From assembly GCA_046728975.1 (NCBI GenBank), contig JBKPFU010000090.1:1-26292 (forward strand): a stretch of DNA of 26,292 nt, read 5' to 3'. Under the pieces are notes generated by a model. The model did not search any database. It had not been told where the DNA came from and saw only the letters and a program-made list of their open reading frames with translations. This stretch comes from JBKPFU01 sp046728975. GTDB lineage: Bacteria > Actinomycetota > Thermoleophilia > Gaiellales > Gaiellaceae. Numbering within the stretch: the first letter of the stretch is position 1; every line of letters begins with the position of its first letter. This document shows, piece after piece, positions 14,665 to 22,200 of this stretch. Made by a program: the position numbers and the translations under genes.

Positions 14665-15867
14665 ATGCGGACCCGCGTGCCTGAGACGGCCGATCCCGAG
14701 GCGTCGCGGCCATTTTCCTCGCCTGCGGGCCGTCCCGGCGACATGTCGCGGCGCCCCCGCATCCTGCTGCTGATCACGCTCGGCGAGGTGGGCGGCGCGC
14801 AGGGATACGTCGCGTCGCTTCTGCCGGCACTGGCGGAGCAGTTCGACGTGGCGGTGGCCACACACGGCGATGGGTTTCTCCAGGAGGCGTCGGCGCGTTC
14901 CGGCGCCCGCTTCGTTCCGCTCCGACACGTCAGACGGCCGATCAGACCCTGGCGCGACCTGGCGGGTTTCGTCGAGCTCATCCGCCTCCTACGCCGTGAG
15001 CGGCCGGACATCCTGCACGCGAGCAGCTCCAAGGCAGGCATCCTCGGTCGGTTCGCCGCGGTCGCAGCGCGCGTTCCGATCCGGATCTTCACGGCGCACG
15101 GGTGGGCATTCGCCGCTCACCAAGGCTTGGTCTCGGTGCTTTACCGCTGGGCCGATCGCGCTGCCGCAAGGGTCACGACGACGACGATCTGCGTCTCCGA
15201 GACCGAGCGCGTGCGGGGCCTCCGCGCTCGTACCTGTCGCGCCGAGCGGACGGTCGTCATCCGGAACGCGGTCGACGCGGCCGCGGCTCCGCGTGCGCGT
15301 CACGACCACGCGACGCCGCGGCTCGTGGCGGTCGGCCGCCTGAAGCGGCCGAAGGACTTCCTGACCCTGGTTCGCGCGCTCGCCGCGCTCGGCCCGGGCT
15401 CGTTCGATGAGGCGCTGATCGTTGGAGACGGGCCCGACCGAGCCGCGATCGAGCGGGAGATCTCGCGGCTGGGCCTGGAGGACCGCGTGCGGCTGACCGG
15501 AGAGCGGAGCGACGTCCCGGAGCTGCTCGCGGCGGCCGACGTGTTCGTCCTGTCGAGCGCCTCGGAGGGGCTGCCGCTGTCGGTGATGGAGGCGATGGCC
15601 GCGGGCCTGCCGGTGGTGGCCTCGGCCGTCGGCGGCGTACCGGAGCTTGTCATCGACGGTGAGACCGGCCTGCTCGTCCCCGCGGGGGACGCGACGGAGC
15701 TCACCGCCGCCCTGGAGCGGGTTCTTCTCGACCGGCAGCTCCGGCAGCGCCTAGGCGCCGCCGGCCGCGCGCGCGCGGAGAACGCGTTCGATGTCGCGTC
15801 GTTCCGCTCCGCTCACCTCGAGGTCTATCGCCGCGAGCTCGCCCGCGCCGGCTCGCCGGCTCCGTAG
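14665..15867 (+). CDS. Glycosyltransferase family 4 (GT-B fold)
   Basis: 400 residues from ATG 14665. Homology-like sequence begins near the second ATG at 14743 (residue 27, MSRRPRILLLITLGEVGGAQ), so the true start may be there; neither has a strong Shine-Dalgarno site. The N-terminal acceptor domain carries the Gly-rich loop GEVGGAQGYV, then HASSSKAGILGRFAA and FTAHGWAF. The C-terminal donor domain has VAVGRLKRPKDF, LIVGDGPDR, and the SSASEGLPLSVMEAMAAGLP motif with the paired glutamates that bind the nucleotide sugar, then GGVPELVIDGETGLLV. It would add a sugar to the lipid-linked repeat unit in the cytoplasm. Its 3' end overlaps the convergent deacetylase gene by 43 bases. Confidence 0.92.
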   Translation: MRTRVPETADPEASRPFSSPAGRPGDMSRRPRILLLITLGEVGGAQGYVASLLPALAEQFDVAVATHGDGFLQEASARSGARFVPLRHVRRPIRPWRDLAGFVELIRLLRRERPDILHASSSKAGILGRFAAVAARVPIRIFTAHGWAFAAHQGLVSVLYRWADRAAARVTTTTICVSETERVRGLRARTCRAERTVVIRNAVDAAAAPRARHDHATPRLVAVGRLKRPKDFLTLVRALAALGPGSFDEALIVGDGPDRAAIEREISRLGLEDRVRLTGERSDVPELLAAADVFVLSSASEGLPLSVMEAMAAGLPVVASAVGGVPELVIDGETGLLVPAGDATELTAALERVLLDRQLRQRLGAAGRARAENAFDVASFRSAHLEVYRRELARAGSPAP

Positions 15868-16718
15868 CGGAAACGGCGGTAGAGCCGCCTGAGCGGCGGC
15901 GGCGAGTCGTGGCCGCCTCCGACCTTCGCCTTGAAGTCGAGGAACGTGTCGCGTGCGTCGATCTGCCGACGCCGCAGCGCGAATCGATCGACGTCCGGAG
16001 CGTTCACGCCCGGCTCGCACGACACCGCCGCGCGGTACCCGGCGTCGACGACGAGCTTCCGCTCGCGCTCGCCGAACAGCCCTGCCGGATAGGAGAAGTG
16101 CTGCACCGGCCGGCCGAGACGGTCCTCGAGCGCGAGCTTCGAGCCCTCGATCTCGCGGTGCGCCTCCTCGTCGGGCACGCTCAGCAAGTTCGGGTGCGTG
16201 AGCGAGTGCGACTCGAAACAGAGTGTCCCCTCGCCGTCGAGCTTCACGATGTCGTCCCAGCCGAGCAGCGGAGGCTGATGCTCGTACCACTCGAACGAGG
16301 CGGCACCGTCGATCACCGCTGGAGCGACAAAGACCGTCGCGCGGAAGCCGTGCTCGGCAAGGATGGGCAGGGCGTGCTCGGCGACGTCGAGGTAGCCGTC
16401 GTCGAAGCTGAGCCCGACCGTGCGCGGCGCGAGGCGCCCTGAGTCGAGCAGATCGGCGACGGCGTTCACATCGATGACCTCGTAGCCGGCGGAGGCCAGG
16501 TGGTCCATCTGCCTGCGAAAGCTGCGCGGGTCGACGGCGAGCTCGTCCTTGTCCGCCGAAACGCGGTGGTAGAAGAGGATCCGGAGGCCGTCTGCATTGG
16601 CGTGCCCGCGCGAGCGAACGGCCCACGCTGCCGAGCGCGCGCGCGTGAGACCCGCCTTCACGGCGTAGAAAGCCGGGTTACCGAGCTGGAGGCCGTTCGA
16701 GCGACCGCTGTCGCTCAA
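15825..16718 (-). CDS. Polysaccharide deacetylase (NodB homology, carbohydrate esterase 4)
   Basis: 297 residues from a TTG at 16718 that overlaps the stop of the upstream GNAT gene as TTGA (16715-16718). The frame stays open to 17390, but that part is antisense-frame sequence of the GNAT gene, so I reject the longer version. NodB motif 1 is LSFDDGY (Asp ~106/107), motif 2 is HSLTHP (His ~171/175), and motif 3 is FSYPAG. The Asp-His-His metal triad is therefore intact. The enzyme would remove N- or O-acetyl groups from exopolysaccharide or wall glycan. No convincing signal peptide is visible. It forms an operon with the GNAT gene, and the pair could set the acylation state of the polymer. Confidence 0.88.
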   Translation of the reverse strand: MSDSGRSNGLQLGNPAFYAVKAGLTRARSAAWAVRSRGHANADGLRILFYHRVSADKDELAVDPRSFRRQMDHLASAGYEVIDVNAVADLLDSGRLAPRTVGLSFDDGYLDVAEHALPILAEHGFRATVFVAPAVIDGAASFEWYEHQPPLLGWDDIVKLDGEGTLCFESHSLTHPNLLSVPDEEAHREIEGSKLALEDRLGRPVQHFSYPAGLFGERERKLVVDAGYRAAVSCEPGVNAPDVDRFALRRRQIDARDTFLDFKAKVGGGHDSPPPLRRLYRRFRYGAGEPARASSRR

Positions 16719-17878
16719 GATCGCCCGGTGACGCGGCCGAGCGCGCGTCGAGCGGGGGCGAGCCCGTCGAAGTAGAAGCGGCGCAGGGTCGACGAGCGCT
16801 TGAGCGCCCTGCGCAGACGGATCCCGCCGACCCGTCCGGCGACAGCGGCGCGCCCCTGGATCGTTCGCGCCAGGCCGAACGCCTGATAGAGCGGGTCGAG
16901 CCGGTCGGCGAGCTCGAGCTTGTAGCGCTCGGCGCCGCCGAGGAACTCGACCACCGTCGCCCCCTCGTCGGCGGCAGCCTCGATCGCGTCCAGCGTGTTG
17001 ATCAGCCCCGGCGAGAAGCGCGAGAACTCGGGATCGAACGCAATCCGGTGCACGTACATCCGGCGCTCGAGCAGGAAGTAGTAATGGAATGCGATCGCTC
17101 GACCGTCCAGCTTCAGCGTCACGATGCGAGGGACCCCGACCCTGGCCAGCGCGCGGATCGCGTCGCGGTGGAAATGCATGCCGGCCGGCGTGGTGAAGCG
17201 AGAGCCGTCGGGACGACCCGCCCAGCGGCGCTCGTGCACGACGAACGCGTCCTCGAGCGCCGACGCGAGATCCTCCTCCGTCTGGGCAACCAACACCTCC
17301 ACGCGACCGGCCGTGGCGAGCTGGCGGCGGCGGCGGCCGTGGAAGTTGCGCCGCTTCGACGACAGCTTCGCCCGATACACCGCGTCCCACCCGTCCTGCA
17401 TGTCCAGGACCGGGGCCTCCGAGCGTTTGACGAGGCGCAGGCGGGCCGGGCCGAGCGCCTCGACCAGCCGGCTCCCGCTCGGAAGGCCGTACAGGTCGGC
17501 GAAATCGTGCGAGGACGATGCCGCCTGCTCGACGAGCGCGGCTCCCACCGCTGCGTCCTCACCGTCCGCAACGAGCAGATCGGCGAGCGCCGAGTGGGTG
17601 CCACCGGGGAAAGTCAGGACTCGCAACCCGAGCCGCGGCTGCACGGAGAGCGGCAACGCACCGACGAGGGTGCCGTCGCGATACGCCAGATGGACTGCCA
17701 CCGACGCCTCCTCGGCGTTGTGGCTCCACCAAGCCTGGAGCCAGGGATGGAGCAGGAACGGGCTCGGCCGCGGCATCGACCGGACGAGGTCATCCCATTG
17801 CCCCGCGAGGGAGGCGAACGCGTCCTGGGTCGTGACCGTTTCGATTTTCAGCGGACTTGAAAAGGAGCTCGATCTGAT
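16715..17878 (-). CDS. CelD/BcsL-type GNAT acetyltransferase, probable noncanonical start
   Basis: The core (ATG 17776 to 16715, 353 residues) matches the Acetyltransf_6/CelD group: PFLLHPWLQAWW at the start, LSSKRRNFHGRRRRQLATAG, and the acceptor/CoA region VTLKLDGRAIAFHYYFLLE, then FLGGAERYKLELAD. These enzymes acylate sugars in EPS or cellulose clusters. Family members normally have ~30 residues before PFL. Here 34 more in-frame codons upstream of 17776 encode a fitting segment (SPLKIETVTTQDAFASLAG then QWDDLVRS) but contain no ATG, GTG or TTG. A strong GGAGGG (17885-17890) stands 6 bases before an in-frame ATC (17878-17876). I therefore extend to that ATC, giving 387 residues. A less likely reading is a CTG at 17851, or a truncated protein from 17776. 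The stop overlaps the deacetylase start. Confidence 0.75.
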   Translation of the reverse strand: MRSSSFSSPLKIETVTTQDAFASLAGQWDDLVRSMPRPSPFLLHPWLQAWWSHNAEEASVAVHLAYRDGTLVGALPLSVQPRLGLRVLTFPGGTHSALADLLVADGEDAAVGAALVEQAASSSHDFADLYGLPSGSRLVEALGPARLRLVKRSEAPVLDMQDGWDAVYRAKLSSKRRNFHGRRRRQLATAGRVEVLVAQTEEDLASALEDAFVVHERRWAGRPDGSRFTTPAGMHFHRDAIRALARVGVPRIVTLKLDGRAIAFHYYFLLERRMYVHRIAFDPEFSRFSPGLINTLDAIEAAADEGATVVEFLGGAERYKLELADRLDPLYQAFGLARTIQGRAAVAGRVGGIRLRRALKRSSTLRRFYFDGLAPARRALGRVTGRS

Positions 17879-17884
17879 GCGAGA

Positions 17885-17890
17885 CCCTCC
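17885..17890 (-). promoter_or_regulatory. Shine-Dalgarno pointing to an ATC start
   Basis: GGAGGG on the minus strand is followed by TCTCGC and then an ATC that is in frame with the GNAT gene. No canonical start codon lies within reach in that frame. The spacing is ideal for initiation. Confidence 0.5.
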
Positions 17891-17921
17891 ACGAGCGGAA
17901 GCGGACCGCGCAAGCGGCCGG

Positions 17922-18476
17922 TCAATGATATGTCGGCGCGCCGGCCGGCGGCGGCTCGCGACGCTCCGTGAACGCCCCGAGGAACGCGTTGACGTCGCCT
18001 CTCGTCCGCAACACGAAGACGCGCGTCCCGTCCCTGCGGGCCTCGAGATCCGACAGGATCTCGCCGCGCGTCGACTTCCGATACTCCCACTGGAGCCGCA
18101 CGAACTTCAGCAGAGCGTGATGGAACGGCGCCGGCTCGCATCCCTCCGGCGCGTTCACGTCCTCCTCCGAGTCGAGTCTCCGGCGCGTCACGCGCCACAG
18201 GCACGCCAGCGGCGCGACGTCGAGAAAGACGATGGCATCGGCCGCCTCGAGCCAGAGGTGCATCGTGGCCTCGTGCAGGCCTTCGACGATCCACGGCTCG
18301 TCGCGCAGCTCCCGGCGCTGCAGCGTCTCCCACTCGCCTGGGGGTGTCGCCACCCAACCCGGCTTCCAGTACAGCTTGTCGAGGTGCACGATCCTGATCC
18401 CGAGCGCGTCGCTGAGCCTCCGCGCAAGCCACGACTTGCCGGAGCCGGCCGGTCCGATCACCACGATCCGCCTCAT
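17922..18476 (-). CDS. Small P-loop kinase, DNA topology modulation protein (FlaR)-like
   Basis: 184 residues from ATG 18476; a GTG at 18539 would add 21 residues without any domain content. Walker A GPAGSGKS (~8-15) opens the protein, followed by HLDKLYWKPGW and WIVEGLHEATM, the pattern of adenylate-kinase-like proteins annotated as topology modulation/FlaR. Middle residues (AIVFLDVAPLACLWRVTRR) form the second strand and lid helix. The biochemical substrate of this family is poorly defined, so nucleotide or small-molecule phosphorylation is only presumed. It is 43 bases upstream of the GNAT gene on the same strand, which may indicate cotranscription. A clear link to polysaccharide synthesis is not visible. 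Confidence 0.75.
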   Translation of the reverse strand: MRRIVVIGPAGSGKSWLARRLSDALGIRIVHLDKLYWKPGWVATPPGEWETLQRRELRDEPWIVEGLHEATMHLWLEAADAIVFLDVAPLACLWRVTRRRLDSEEDVNAPEGCEPAPFHHALLKFVRLQWEYRKSTRGEILSDLEARRDGTRVFVLRTRGDVNAFLGAFTERREPPPAGAPTYH

Positions 18477-18530
18477 CTCCTCGGAGGCTCCGGCCGAGGT
18501 TCGGGACCGCCTGGCTTCGGATACGTCCGT

Positions 18531-18559
18531 TTGACACACGGGGCGCTATCGATTATCAA
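18531..18559 (+). promoter_or_regulatory. Sigma-A-type promoter for the Pro/Thr-rich protein gene
   Basis: TTGACA (18531-18536), a 17-base spacer, then TATCAA (18554-18559). The expected start of transcription is ~35 bases before the TTG at 18601. The perfect -35 box is rare in such GC-rich DNA. Confidence 0.7.
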
Positions 18560-18600
18560 GTCGGCCGGAGGCAAGGGTTGTTAACGAGGGGAGGCCGCCG

Positions 18601-19236
18601 TTGGCCAGGCGGGGTCGATGGATTGAGCGGCAGGCGGGTCGATCCTATTTTGCGCGGTCCCTCGCTCTCTTGGTCTGCGTAGCCGCGTTCGCGGCAGCCG
18701 GCGGTGAGGCGCGGGCGCAGGGCCCCCGACCGGACCCCGCCCCCGCGCGGAACAGTACGGGGCTGCGCCCGGACCCGGTTTCACGAACGACGCCCCCTGC
18801 TCCGGCCACGACCTCTCGCGCCACCCCTCCCGCTCCCGCGCAGTCGACTCAACCTCCGGCGGCGCCCGTTCAGAGCTCCAGTTCATCCGTCGAGGGGATG
18901 CCGCAGCACGTGACGTCGACGCCGCCCTCGCGTCAACGAACGGCGACGCCGACGACGCCAAGTTCTAACCCAAAGACGCGGGCGACGCGACAAGAGGAAC
19001 CTGCCTCACAGCCCTGGCGGGCGATGCGGAACGTCCTGCTGCCCGGAGCATTCGCGCCGGTTGCGATCCTGCGCTCACCAGATGGGTCCGATGCGCGTAA
19101 CTCGACCGCGCTCCTGGCGGGCGGGCTCGCGCTCATCGCCCTCATTCTCGGCGAAGGCGTGTTCCTCGCGTTGGCGATGACCCTGCTCGGGATCGGGCCC
19201 GGCCGCGGTCGCGGCGGCGGCCCTCGCACCGCCTGA
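18601..19236 (+). CDS. Secreted Pro/Thr/Ser-rich protein with C-terminal membrane segment
   Basis: 211 residues from a TTG supported by GAGGGGAGG (18586-18594) 6 bases upstream. The N-terminus is basic followed by LALLVCVAAFAAA and a signal peptidase site near ARA|Q (residue 39/40). Residues ~40-145 are low-complexity Pro, Thr, Ser and Ala with no recognisable domain. A membrane helix (LLAGGLALIALILGEGVFLA) is followed by a Gly/Arg-rich tail. The layout (signal peptide, extended Pro-rich stalk, C-terminal membrane anchor, basic tail) mirrors that of the Ala/Pro-rich gene at 6824-8263, though the sequences are not alignable by eye. It has its own TTGACA promoter and is convergent with the giant repeat protein. 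Function unknown; a wall-spanning stalk or matrix protein is a guess. Confidence 0.65.
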   Translation: MARRGRWIERQAGRSYFARSLALLVCVAAFAAAGGEARAQGPRPDPAPARNSTGLRPDPVSRTTPPAPATTSRATPPAPAQSTQPPAAPVQSSSSSVEGMPQHVTSTPPSRQRTATPTTPSSNPKTRATRQEEPASQPWRAMRNVLLPGAFAPVAILRSPDGSDARNSTALLAGGLALIALILGEGVFLALAMTLLGIGPGRGRGGGPRTA

Positions 19237-19247
19237 CGGAACCACGC

Positions 19248-22200
19248 TCAGCGTGTGATGACGAACGAGCTCGAGCCGAGCAGCGGGCCGAACCGCCGTG
19301 CGGAAGGCCGGCCGTACCCGGGCCACACATACCAGTGGTACAGGGCCTGCGTCAGCCGGTACGCGCGCCCCTGATACACCCATGTGCGCTTCAAACGAAG
19401 CGACGTGCGTGAGGGCCACCCGCTGAAGATCTTCTTCCCTCTCCGCCACACCTGGACGTTGTAATACGTCGCACTGGGGGCGGGCTTCCAGGCCAGGAGC
19501 GGCGGGGAGCTCATCCTCGCGCCCGCGGCCGGGCGGTACAGCGGCGCCTGCGGAACTGCGACCACCGACCTCGTCGCCTCGTTTCGCGCCTCGTCGTAGC
19601 CGGTGACCGCGTACCGATATCGCACCCCGTTCTTAAGCCGCCGGTCGGTGTAGGTGTCGCCGGTGCCGCGGTAGACGACGACCGAGGCGCCACGCTTCCC
19701 CGCCGTGCGCGTGAGCTCGACGACGACCGTGTCGCGCGAGGCGCGCCAGCTGACGACGACGAACCGATCCCCGGCCTTCACCTTCACGTCCGTCACCGAC
19801 GGCGTCGTCCCGTCGTACTTCAGCCCGAATGTCCCGGCGCCGCTCTGGTTGCCGGCCAGGTCGCGGCAGGAGCCGCTGACCGATGCCCTGTCATTGTCGG
19901 GGCCGCCGTAGCTCGCTTGCGTGCAGGCATCCACTCCCGACGTCGCGTCGCTGCCCTTGAAGCTCACCGCGACCGGATGGTTGTACCAGCCGTTCGCATC
20001 CGGCGCCCGTGCGGGGGTTGCGCCGGTCACCTGCGGCGCGGTCGTGTCGTAGCCGAGCGCGAAGGCGCCGAGACCCGCGTTGCCTGCCTTGTCGAGGCAC
20101 GAGCCGCGGACGAGCACGAACTTGCTGTCGGGCCCGGTGTAGCTGAGCGGTGCCGCGCACGACTCGAGCCCTGCGACCGAGTCACGGCCCTGGAAGGAGA
20201 CGTCGACCGCGTGGTTGTACCAGCCGTTCGCGTCCGCCGCGCGTCCCGGAGTCGCACTGACCTGTGGGCCCGTCCCGTCGTACTTCAGCGGGAAGAGGGC
20301 GACACCGCGGTTACCCGCCTCGTCGACGCACGATCCGGCCACCGCTGCGGTGCCGCTGTCCGGGCCCTGATATGTCGTCCCCGGGCAGTCGGCGATGCCC
20401 GCAGTTGCGTCCGTGCCCTGGAATGCGAACGCGACCGCGTGGTTGTACCACCCCGCGCGATCGGGCGTCCGCGCCGCGACCGCATTCGTGACCTGGGGAT
20501 CGCTGGCGTCGTACTTGAACGCGAACGCGGTCGAGCCGCTCGCGTTCCCGGCGCGGTCGCGGCAGGAGCCGCTCACGGACGCGTTCGCGTTGTCGGGTCC
20601 CGCGTAGGTGACCTGCGTGCAGGCGTTCACGCCAGAAGTCGCGTCGGTTCCCTGGAAGCTCAGCGCGAGCGGGTGGTTGTACCAGCCGTTGGCATCCGGC
20701 TGGCGCGCAGGAGCGGCGCCACTTACCTGCGGAGCCGTCGCGTCGTAGCCGACCGCGAAGACGCGTACCCCCGTGTTGCCGGCCTTGTCGCGGCAGGCGC
20801 CGCTGACCGCGGCGCTGGTGCTGTCGGGGCCGGAGTAAGTCTTCGGGCCGTCACAGCTATCGATTCCGGACGTCGCGTCGTTGCCCGAGAAGCTGATGGT
20901 GAGCGCGTGGTTGTACCAGCCGTTGGCGTCGGGAGTGCGATCCGCGGCAGCGTTCGCCTGTGGCGCGGTCGCGTCGTACTTGAGGACGAACGTACTGGCG
21001 GCGCTCGAGTTGCCGGCTTTGTCGCGGCACGAGCCGCCCACCGAGGCGCCGCCGCTGTCCGGCCCGGAGTAGGTCTTCGCCGCGTCACACGTATCGACGC
21101 CCGACGTCGCATCAGTGCCGCCGAAGCTGACGGTAAGCGCGTGGTTGTACCAGCCGTTCGCGTCGGGGACACGCGAAGTCGTCGAGTTCGCCAGCGGCGC
21201 CGTCGCGTCGTACTTGAGCGGTACGGATGCGCCCGCGACGTTTCCTGCCTTGTCGAGGCACGACCCGCCGACCTCAGCCGCTGCGTTGTCGGGGCCGCTG
21301 TAGATTTGGGTGGCCGTGCACGAGTCGAGGCCTGAGGTGGCGTCGCTGCCGGCGAAGCTGACCGTAAGGGAGTGGTTGTACCAGCCGTTCGCGTCCGCCG
21401 CCCGCGACGGTGTCGCGCTCGCGGTCGGCACGGTCGCGTCGTACTTGAGCGCGAACACGGTGGCGGCGCTCTGGTTGCCGGCCTTGTCGCGGCAGGAGCC
21501 GCTCACCGAGGCGCTGCCGCTGTCGGGCCCGGAGTAGGTCTTCGCCGCGTCGCACGTATCGACGCCCGACGTCGCGTCGCTGGCGGCGAAGCTGACTGTG
21601 AGCGCATGGTTGTACCAGCCGTTCGCGTCGGGGACACGCGAAGGCGTCGAGTTCGCCAGCGGGGCGGCGGCGTCGTACTTGAGCGCGAGCGACGGTGTCG
21701 CACTGTTCCCCGCGACGTCGCGGCAGGATCCGCTCACGGAGGCACTGGCGCTGTCCGGGCCGGAGTACGTCTTGGGCGCGTCGCACCCGCTCATGCCTGA
21801 CGTCGCGTCGGTGGCGGAGAAGCTGACGGTGAGCGCGTGGTTGTACCAGCCGTTGGCGTCGGCGGCGCGGGACGAAGTCGCGGTCGCGGCCGGGCCGGTG
21901 GCGTCGTACTCGAGGCCGAACGCGCCGGCGGCGCTCTCGTTGCCAGCCTTGTCGCGGCAGGAGCCGCTCACGGACGCCGATGCGTTGTCCGGGCCCGAGT
22001 AGGTGGCCTGGGTGCAGCCATCGACGCCCGAAGTGGCGTCGTTGCCCTGGAACGTGATCGCGACCGCGCGGTTGTACCAGCCGTTCGAGTCGGGGGCCCT
22101 TGCCGGTGTCGCGCCCGTGAGCGCAGGCGCCGTCGCGTCGTACTTGAGATCGAGCGAAGTGCTCGCGGAGTTGCCTGCGATGTCGGCGCACGTTCCGGCG

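Noticed and set aside
16719..17390. N-terminal extension of the deacetylase frame
   Set aside because: The extra sequence lies wholly inside the GNAT gene in another frame and looks like frame-shadow; the TTGA overlap start gives a normal-length enzyme.
17848..18537. Alternative frame across the P-loop kinase ending next to the GNAT gene
   Set aside because: The other frame contains Walker A and family motifs; this one is Arg/Gly-rich shadow.
19243..19255. Short inverted repeat CACGCT/AGCGTG between convergent gene ends
   Set aside because: The loop would be one base and there is no T-run, so the stem is too weak to call a terminator.
19917..21335. Long plus-strand open frame antisense to the repeat protein
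   Set aside because: It is a shadow of the repetitive GC-rich coding sequence; it has an Arg/Val/Ala-rich composition, no domain, and no start signal.
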